Positions 1 to 4,627 of a stretch of 13,422 bases of DNA are shown here, in pieces. A program made the translations under genes and the position numbers. Source of the stretch: an uncultured Collinsella sp. (lineage in GTDB: Bacteria; Actinomycetota; Coriobacteriia; Coriobacteriales; Coriobacteriaceae); assembly GCA_900544205.1 (NCBI GenBank), contig UQUG01000051.1:1-13422 (forward strand), in the 5' to 3' direction. The stretch's first letter is position 1, and each line of letters opens with the position of its first letter. The notes beneath the pieces were generated by a model. It was not told the DNA's origin, did not search any database, and saw nothing but the letters and a program-made list of their open reading frames with translations.

Positions 1-3
1 CCC

Positions 4-53
4 GCCGAGGAATCGGCAGGCCCCGCTTGTACATTGTATCTCGAAAGGAGATA
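4..53 (-). terminator. Hairpins downstream of rpsI, possible operon end
   Basis: Two short dyads follow the rpsI stop codon in the direction of transcription. The first is TATCTC (37-42) with GAGATA (48-53) around a 5-nt loop. The second is GCCGA (4-8) with TCGGC (13-17) around a 4-nt loop. No T-tract is visible before the window ends, so this is only a candidate terminator or processing site for the rplM-rpsI transcript. Confidence 0.3.
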
Positions 54-58
54 AAACC

Positions 59-454
<396 letters not shown>

Positions 455-456
455 CT

Positions 457-900
457 TTAAGCCTCCAGCTCAATCTTCGTGGGGTTCTGGGCAGCATGCG
501 GATGCTCGGCACCAGCGTAGACCTTAAGCTTGGTCATCTGGGCACGGCCGAGGGTGGTCTTGGGCAGCATACCGCGAACGGCGCGCTCGATAACCTTCTC
601 CGGGTGCTTCTCCATAGCCTGGCGGAAGCTCTCAGCCTTGAGGCCGCCGTTGTAGCCGCTGTGGCGATAATAGGTCTTCGTGTCGGCCTTGTTACCGGTA
701 AGCTGGACCTTATCGGCGTTGATGACGACAACGAAGTCGCCGCAGTCGCTGTTGGGCGTGAACTGGGGCTTGTTCTTACCGCGCAGGATCATTGCGATCT
801 GGGTGGCAAGACGGCCCAGGACAGCACCATCGGCGTCGACGAGAACCCAGTTGCGCTGGACCTCGCCCTGCTTGGCGTAGTGAGTCGATTTCGAAATCAC
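457..900 (-). CDS. rplM: 50S ribosomal protein L13
   Basis: L13 is an early-assembly protein of the large ribosomal subunit that binds 23S rRNA. The 147-aa product has the standard length and carries the family signature around residues 107-135 (AVRGMLPKTTLGRAQM, then KVYAGAEHPH). The start is GTG at 898-900, preceded by a strong GGAGG Shine-Dalgarno at 909-913; this start gives the expected N-terminus MISKSTHYAK. It is the first gene of the rplM-rpsI operon, with a likely promoter about 70 bp upstream. In E. coli L13 represses its own operon through the leader; whether the leader hairpin here does the same is inference. Confidence 0.98.
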   Translation of the reverse strand: MISKSTHYAKQGEVQRNWVLVDADGAVLGRLATQIAMILRGKNKPQFTPNSDCGDFVVVINADKVQLTGNKADTKTYYRHSGYNGGLKAESFRQAMEKHPEKVIERAVRGMLPKTTLGRAQMTKLKVYAGAEHPHAAQNPTKIELEA

Positions 901-928
901 TTAGACTCCTCCATGTACAGTACGTGTT

Positions 929-960
929 GTTACAGAGATTCACGGGGCTCTGCAAGTAAC
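929..960 (-). promoter_or_regulatory. Leader hairpin upstream of rplM
   Basis: At the expected 5' end of the rplM transcript CAGAG pairs with CTCTG around a 10-nt loop, and the stem is extended by GTTA/TAAC across a 4-nt bulge. The hairpin ends about 16 nt before the GGAGG of rplM. The position suits a ribosomal-protein autoregulatory leader, but no specific match to a known L13 operator was established. Confidence 0.4.
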
Positions 961-966
961 CTGTCC

Positions 967-994
967 ATATTACCCCGCTCGCCGTACGAGTCAA
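967..994 (-). promoter_or_regulatory. Promoter of rplM-rpsI
   Basis: Read on the minus strand, TTGACT (994-989) and TAATAT (972-967) are separated by 16 bp, close to a consensus sigma-70-type promoter. Transcription would start near 960, giving a leader of about 60 nt before the GTG of rplM. It lies in the gap after the patatin-like gene, so the ribosomal operon need not depend on readthrough. Confidence 0.7.
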
Positions 995-1057
995 CAGGTA
1001 TTTTGGCTCCAACCAGAGTTTCTGCACATGTCATCCACGAGCCGTGACGTTGCAGCG

Positions 1058-1936
1058 CTAGCGCTCGACAAATGTCTCGATATCTCCCAGCAGGCGCTTT
1101 GCCTCCTGGCGGCCCTGGATATACAGGTCGAGAAGCTTGGCCGGATCATGCTCGACATGGCCGACCTCGACCGCCTTTTGCGGAGCGATGACCAGCGCGC
1201 GGCCCTCGCGCTCATACTTCCACAGGTGCATGCGCTGGAGGTTATAGCGGTCGTGGCGCGTCTCGATAGCCTCGAGCAGGTAGGGGTAGTCGGCATAGCG
1301 GGCGCGCGCGGCAGGCATAAACTCGTAGGGCTTTTTCTCGTACGAGCGGTCCTGGGTGACGATGACGACCGCACGGTCGAAGCCCGCCTCCTCAAGCACA
1401 TGCTCGATAGGAACCGAATCGGCTACGCCGCCGTCGACGTATTTGTGCCCGTCAATCTCGACCGGCGGCGTCACCAGCGGCAGCGACGTCGAGGCACGCA
1501 CGGCATCGAGGTCGAGCACGGCGCTTTTGACCGGCAGGTAGGCAGCGGTTCCAAACAGCATGTCCGTCGCGACGGCGTACATCTCGATAGGGCTGGCGTC
1601 GAACGTCTCGTTATCAAAGGGATCCAGGCGGTCCTGGATATCGTTGAAGATAAAGTCGTAACCCACGATGGAGCCCGTGGATGCGAAGGATGCGGCACCC
1701 ATGTAGCGGTTGTCATTGCAGAAGGTCAGGTTGATGCGATTGACGCGACCGATCTGGTGCGACTTGTAGTTGACGCCGTTGAGCGCACCGGCCGAAACGC
1801 CGTACACCGCCGGAATTTCGACACCGGCCTCCATGAGAACGTCGAGCACGCCGGCGGTAAACTGCCCACGAAAACTGCCACCCTCCAAGACGAGCGCGAC
1901 CTTGCCGGCGTTCTTTGCCTTATCTTCTGCAGTCAT
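1058..1936 (-). CDS. Patatin-like phospholipase/esterase
   Basis: The 292-aa product belongs to the patatin-like phospholipase family, which hydrolyses acyl esters with a Ser-Asp dyad. It shows the oxyanion-hole glycine loop EGGSFRG (18-24), the nucleophile elbow GVSAG with Ser48, and the catalytic Asp168 in DGG (168-170). Length and layout resemble the stand-alone bacterial RssA/YjjU-type proteins. No signal peptide or membrane segment is visible, so a cytoplasmic location is likely. The ATG at 1936 is preceded by GGAGG (1942-1946 on the complementary strand) at good spacing. The gene seems monocistronic: the tandem array lies upstream and the rplM promoter downstream. The natural substrate cannot be read from the sequence. 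The TAG stop sits within a 12-bp perfect palindrome (AGCGCTAGCGCT, 1053-1064) with no obvious role. Confidence 0.9.
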   Translation of the reverse strand: MTAEDKAKNAGKVALVLEGGSFRGQFTAGVLDVLMEAGVEIPAVYGVSAGALNGVNYKSHQIGRVNRINLTFCNDNRYMGAASFASTGSIVGYDFIFNDIQDRLDPFDNETFDASPIEMYAVATDMLFGTAAYLPVKSAVLDLDAVRASTSLPLVTPPVEIDGHKYVDGGVADSVPIEHVLEEAGFDRAVVIVTQDRSYEKKPYEFMPAARARYADYPYLLEAIETRHDRYNLQRMHLWKYEREGRALVIAPQKAVEVGHVEHDPAKLLDLYIQGRQEAKRLLGDIETFVER

Positions 1937-2018
1937 ATTGACCTCCTGCTGTTTCGTTTTAGCTTTCTTCTACCCAGTTTTGGAATGGAGGGCGCGCAGG
2001 TTTTTCGAGGCGGCAGGT

Positions 2019-2298
2019 GAAGCGGAAAGTGCGTCCCAGTTTGAGGCGGGATTCCGGGATGGACTTTCCGTTTGGACCGCCGTTGGGAAAGCGCATCCCG
2101 TTCTGAGCGCGGATTCCGGGATGAACTTTCCACTTGAGGCGTCATCCGGAAAATGTATCCCATTCCGAGCTTAGATTCCGGGATGCAGTTTCCGCTTGAA
2201 ACGTCATCCGGAAACCGCATCCCAGTCTGAGCCGGAATTCTGGGATGGATTTTCCGCCTGGGGCGACGTTGATGCGGTGCATGGCCGGCTGAGATTCG
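2019..2298. repeat. 62-bp tandem array of imperfect palindromes
   Basis: The motif ATTCCGGGAT (last copy ATTCTGGGAT) begins at 2051, 2113, 2175 and 2237, an exact 62-bp period. A partial unit is visible before the first (2019-2050), and the last unit decays after about 2260. Each unit holds a dyad: GGGATG..CTTTCC at the left and GGAAA..GCATCCC about 30 bp on. In the unit at 2175 the arms 2180-2194 and 2209-2223 pair at 14 of 15 positions; in the unit at 2051 the arms 2056-2069 and 2086-2099 pair at 12 of 14. The array fills most of the gap between the patatin-like gene and the tmRNA region. No protein is supported here; a 170-codon open frame across it is produced by the repetition. Confidence 0.85.
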
Positions 2299-2330
2299 AT
2301 AACGTCGCATCCACATTGGGCTGATAGTTT

Positions 2331-2464
2331 GCGCGGAGAATCCGCGTATTTGCTTCGCAAATCCGCACCGGCTTCGGCCGCCTGCTGGCGTCCTCGCCCG
2401 CTCGCTACAAACGCTTCGCGTTTGCTTAACGCTCGCGCCCTGCACAGAGTTCGATTCTCCGCGG
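2331..2464. repeat. Hairpin-rich segment with ends copied from ssrA
   Basis: The segment is bounded by the inverted pair CGCGGAGAAT (2332-2341) and ATTCTCCGCG (2454-2463). Its left end GCGCGGAGAATC (2331-2342) is a 12-bp direct repeat of the tmRNA gene at 2529-2540. Its right end (2447-2463) is a perfect 17-bp inverted copy of the tmRNA 3' region (2530-2546). Inside are compact hairpins with tiny loops: CGCGGA-GAA-TCCGCG (2332-2346), ATTTGC-TTC-GCAAAT (2348-2362), CGGC-TTCG-GCCG near 2370, and CAAACGC-TTC-GCGTTTG (2408-2424). It could be a small mobile or attachment-site remnant, or a structured RNA; it encodes no credible protein. Confidence 0.6.
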
Positions 2465-2475
2465 TATCTATATGT

Positions 2476-2512
2476 AATAAAAAAGCAGGTAGAGACGCTT
2501 CTCTACCTGCTT
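2476..2512 (-). terminator. Rho-independent terminator of ssrA
   Basis: A perfect 13-bp stem, AAGCAGGTAGAGA (2483-2495) with its complement (2500-2512), encloses a 4-nt loop. In the minus direction it is followed by a run of T (2482-2479, then ATT). It lies just past the CCA end of the tmRNA gene, so it ends the ssrA transcript. Confidence 0.88.
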
Positions 2513-2520
2513 GTAACTAT

Positions 2521-2884
2521 TGGTGGAGGCGCGGAGAATCGAACTCCGGTCCACGAAAGCCCCCTGATTGGCATCTCCAAGCTCAGTCGCTGGTTTCGTC
2601 TCGGACGCTTTGCGCGCAGCGACACGCTCGCGGCGTCCTAACCGGTTCGGTCTTAGCCCGCGCCATACCGATTACGTGCGCAGGAGCATTCCCCTAAAAT
2701 GACGTCGCGCCGGTGTCGGGGAAATCACCGGGTTGACGCGCCGCTATAAACTAAGCAGCGAGAGCCATAGGCTCAAAAGAAGAGTTGTTGTCAATTCAAT
2801 TTGACGGTACCCCTGTTTAACGAGGCGAGGAGACCTCGGCTTGCTTCCTCTCTCAGAGCTATCGTGTCGAAACCAGTCGCCCCC
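2521..2884 (-). ncRNA. ssrA: tmRNA (transfer-messenger RNA)
   Basis: tmRNA rescues stalled ribosomes and tags the unfinished protein for proteolysis. The 5' GGGGGCG (from 2884) pairs with CGCCUCC next to the encoded ACCA end (2521), giving a 7-bp tRNA-like acceptor stem. The T-arm CGGAG-UUCGAUU-CUCCG is intact (about 2532-2548), and the 5' GGUUUCGAC box typical of tmRNA is present near 2866-2875. The tag frame ends at 2751-2753 (UAG) and reads backwards ALAA, MP, EF, giving DNNSSFEPMALAA if resumption is at GAC (2792-2790); the next triplet upstream is AUU and the one before that UGA. The 364-nt length is normal. The terminator lies immediately downstream. The tag start is less certain than the gene itself. 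Confidence 0.95.
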
Positions 2885-2982
2885 GGATGTCGGGAAAGTC
2901 TGGATGGCATTGGGCACACGAGCACCCAACGACCGTCGACTTTTCAAGGAGCATGCGAGGCGAGCCCCGCTTGTGGAGTGTT

Positions 2983-2991
2983 ATCTTACCA
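2983..2991 (-). promoter_or_regulatory. Candidate extended -10 promoter for ssrA
   Basis: On the minus strand TGG-TAAGAT (2991-2983) looks like an extended -10 element, about 100 nt upstream of the mature tmRNA 5' end; a precursor of that length would be trimmed by RNase P. No good -35 hexamer is visible. The stretch 2885-3123 holds no credible gene. Confidence 0.3.
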
Positions 2992-3081
2992 CGTTCTGAA
3001 AGCGGACAGCTGTTCTATGCACGAGCTGTGAAGACCCCAATGTGCGCACGACTTCGCATTTTTGCTACCGATCGCGTCACG

Positions 3082-3120
3082 TATATTGGCGCCAGGCAAA
3101 ACAGTCAAGTCGAAAGGACC
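3082..3120 (+). promoter_or_regulatory. Candidate -10 and RBS for the 144-aa gene
   Basis: TATATT (3082-3087) has a weak T-rich -35 region about 17 bp upstream. The AAAGGA ribosome binding site at about 3113-3118 sets the ATG at 3124. The RBS decides against a longer reading frame that opens further upstream. Confidence 0.4.
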
Positions 3121-3123
3121 GCT

Positions 3124-3558
3124 ATGGATACCAAGCAGCAACTCGTCAATGCCCTCGCAGGCCTGGGCTCAACCATTACCGAAGCTATGGATGTCATCGA
3201 GGGCTTTGTCCCCTGCGGGCATCCCGCCCTCACGGTATCGAACGCACTCGTCGCGTTGGACGCTGACGATGATGCGGCTCTCGCCCAGCAGCTTGAGACC
3301 GTCGAGGGCTTTATCGACCACGTGAGCGAGAACCGCGGCGTCACCGCACATCACGATGTCTTTGTTGAGCTCGCGGGTCCCAAAGCCGATCTGCTCGCAG
3401 CGGTCCGCGAGGTAGGCATCCTTATGCAAACCGCAGGCGTCAAGAACACCCAAGTCAACGAGTGGGTCTACCGTAGCCTGACAACACTGAACGATTCCGA
3501 CGAAAAGGTCGCCGAGAAGCTCGCCGAAGCTCCCGTCATCAAGGCAGCGCTTTTGTAA
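3124..3558 (+). CDS. Hypothetical protein, 144 aa
   Basis: I do not recognise this protein. It is small, acidic and probably all-helical, with no signal peptide or membrane segment and no catalytic motif I can name. The first half contains repeated short helices with the similar phrases VIEGFV (24-29) and VEGFI (60-64), each followed within a few residues by a His (H33 and H66). A short HH pair occurs at 76-77. The ATG at 3124 is preceded by an AAAGGA site at good spacing; an open frame continues upstream but has no such signal. It is transcribed away from ssrA and converges on the toxin-antitoxin pair, with a perfect 16-bp hairpin between them. The codon composition matches the neighbours, so a real gene is likely. 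Confidence 0.75.
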   Translation: MDTKQQLVNALAGLGSTITEAMDVIEGFVPCGHPALTVSNALVALDADDDAALAQQLETVEGFIDHVSENRGVTAHHDVFVELAGPKADLLAAVREVGILMQTAGVKNTQVNEWVYRSLTTLNDSDEKVAEKLAEAPVIKAALL

Positions 3559-3567
3559 TAAAAGGAT

Positions 3568-3605
3568 GCGCGCCCTTCGGAACATCGACGTTCCGAAGGG
3601 CGCGC
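3568..3605 (-). terminator. Strong hairpin between convergent genes
   Basis: A perfect 16-bp stem (3568-3583 with 3590-3605) encloses a 6-nt loop between the 144-aa gene and the PIN toxin gene. In the minus direction it is followed by a short T-rich run (TCCTTTTATT), so it best serves the toxin operon. There is no T-tract on the plus side, though the stem could still slow readthrough from the left. Confidence 0.7.
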
Positions 3606-3618
3606 AGACAGTCAGCCG

Positions 3619-4134
3619 CTAGTGGGATACCCGATCGCAACGTTCGGTCAAAGCCAGAATCGGCATCATTTGGCGTGGCGTTTTTGCTGCGATATCGGCA
3701 TGTTCAAGCAGCCTGCGATCGTTGGTCACCAAGTAATCGACCTGTGCGCGCTTGCACGCGGCGAGCACCAAGTTGTCCTCGTAATCGCGATGGAGCGCTA
3801 AGTATTTGTCGGCTAGCCAAAGGTCCGACGCATCTGCACCCACGGCCGTGGCGTTTTCGGTCATATTCCGAACAAACGCCAGCGCCGCATCGCCAATTGC
3901 ACGGGCAGATGCCTCGTCAAGCGCTCCCCCGTTGGCCAGAACGCTGCGCTTTAATTCGTGTTGGGCAACGTACAGCACGTCCTTGGCGATATGGACGGGA
4001 AAGAACAACAACGCTCCCGCCTCCGCGGCCTGTCCGATAAAAGCCCGCGCGGCAAGCGACTCAACATGGTCGGCGCAAAACGAATCGACCCATACGTTGG
4101 CATCCACCATGATCTTAAGAGGTGCCCCGCTCAC
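3619..4134 (-). CDS. PIN-domain toxin
   Basis: The 171-aa product is a PIN-domain protein, the fold of VapC-type toxins that cleave RNA with a Mg2+/Mn2+ site of acidic residues. The first acidic residue is Asp11 in IMVDANVWVD, the central group is in DYEDNLVLAA (Glu119, Asp120), and the last is Asp139 in YLVTNDRRLL; this order is typical of the family. The start is taken as GTG at 4132-4134 because it overlaps the TGA of the antitoxin as GTGA and has an AAGGGG site about 8 nt upstream. An internal ATG at 4110 would cut eight residues and has a poorer site. The gene is second in the operon, with the hairpin at 3568-3605 beyond it. The target RNA is unknown. Confidence 0.85.
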   Translation of the reverse strand: MSGAPLKIMVDANVWVDSFCADHVESLAARAFIGQAAEAGALLFFPVHIAKDVLYVAQHELKRSVLANGGALDEASARAIGDAALAFVRNMTENATAVGADASDLWLADKYLALHRDYEDNLVLAACKRAQVDYLVTNDRRLLEHADIAAKTPRQMMPILALTERCDRVSH

Positions 4135-4466
4135 AGGACCATCCCCTTTTGACGATAGCGTTCTTCCATGGCCTCCGCATAGACCGTATCCCAATCGCGG
4201 TCCTCGGACACGGTCGACGCGGCGATACCCAAGTCCGCATAGAGCCGGTCCGCAGCCGCCCACGACGCGGCAAACGGGGACTCGGGTGCGATGGCGTGCT
4301 GCCGATCGTCAACGGCCGCGAGCACTTCCTCGCACTGACCACCGCCCTGCGCGACCTTAGCCACAACCTTTTTGATGAGCTCGGGCAGCGACCCGCCCGA
4401 GAGCCGCAACGCCTCCTCGGCACGAGCCTTGACCTGACGATCGACGCGAACATTCACCTGCGCCAT
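4131..4466 (-). CDS. RelB/DinJ-like ribbon-helix-helix antitoxin
   Basis: The 111-aa product begins MAQVNVRVDRQVKARAEEAL, with the short beta strand and two helices (about 1-40) of the RelB/DinJ group of ribbon-helix-helix DNA-binding antitoxins. The rest (about 45-111) is charged and Ala-rich and would be the toxin-binding tail. The ATG at 4466 is chosen because the fold begins there; a frame 20 codons longer would run into the operator. It precedes and overlaps the PIN toxin, so the pair forms a type II toxin-antitoxin module. Antitoxins of this class usually bind their own promoter, and GCTAGC palindromes overlap the promoter here. The pairing with a PIN toxin, rather than RelE/YafQ, is less usual. 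Confidence 0.82.
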   Translation of the reverse strand: MAQVNVRVDRQVKARAEEALRLSGGSLPELIKKVVAKVAQGGGQCEEVLAAVDDRQHAIAPESPFAASWAAADRLYADLGIAASTVSEDRDWDTVYAEAMEERYRQKGMVL

Positions 4467-4504
4467 GCTGCCAACAGCACCCACGTCGATCCCGCTCCCT
4501 TCAA

Positions 4505-4553
4505 TTGCTAGCCCTGCTAGCAACACTATATAGACAAGCTAGCACATGGTCAA
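4505..4553 (-). promoter_or_regulatory. Toxin-antitoxin promoter with GCTAGC operator
   Basis: On the minus strand TTGACC (4553-4548) and TATAGT (4530-4525) are 17 bp apart, a near-consensus promoter. Three GCTAGC palindromes overlay it: 4538-4543 in the spacer, and 4516-4521 and 4507-4512 around the expected start of transcription. They combine into larger dyads, TTGCTAG/CTAGCAA (4505-4511 with 4517-4523) and TGCTAGC/GCTAGCA (4515-4521 with 4538-4544). This layout fits autorepression by the ribbon-helix-helix antitoxin, which is inference. Confidence 0.75.
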
Positions 4554-4561
4554 ACGCAAAA

Positions 4562-4603
4562 GGCCTGCGCCTGGACGACATCGATGCCGTCCAGGCGCAG
4601 GCC
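4562..4603 (-). terminator. Terminator of the metal ATPase transcript
   Basis: A perfect 16-bp stem (4562-4577 with 4588-4603) encloses a 10-nt loop and is followed on the minus strand by TTTT. It lies 25 bp past the ATPase stop codon and just upstream of the toxin-antitoxin promoter, so it separates the two transcription units. Confidence 0.85.
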
Positions 4604-4627
4604 AGATAACGTAGACGAACACGTCTG

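Noticed and set aside
1028..2020. Long plus-strand open frame (330 codons)
   Set aside because: It lies opposite the patatin-like gene, which has all its catalytic motifs and an RBS; the plus frame is a high-GC shadow with no family features.
2019..2298. CRISPR array
   Set aside because: The units are similar along their whole length, with no conserved repeat separated by unique spacers, and no cas genes are present.
1933..2445. Minus-strand open frame across the 62-bp repeats
   Set aside because: It arises from the repetition (62 is not a multiple of 3, so units are read in different frames) and has no protein-like pattern.
2447..2463. A plus-strand tRNA 3' end
   Set aside because: The loop and one side match a T-arm, but the stem pairs at only three positions and no acceptor, D-arm or anticodon arm can be built upstream.
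2329..2697. Plus-strand open frame running into ssrA
   Set aside because: It overlaps the hairpin segment, the terminator and the tmRNA gene on the other strand.
2887..3123. Upstream extension of the 144-aa protein
   Set aside because: No RBS; the region is non-protein-like and overlaps the ssrA upstream sequence.
4135..4263. Longer N-terminus for the PIN toxin
   Set aside because: It would overlap the antitoxin by 43 codons; the GTG at 4134 has an RBS and the coupled GTGA overlap.
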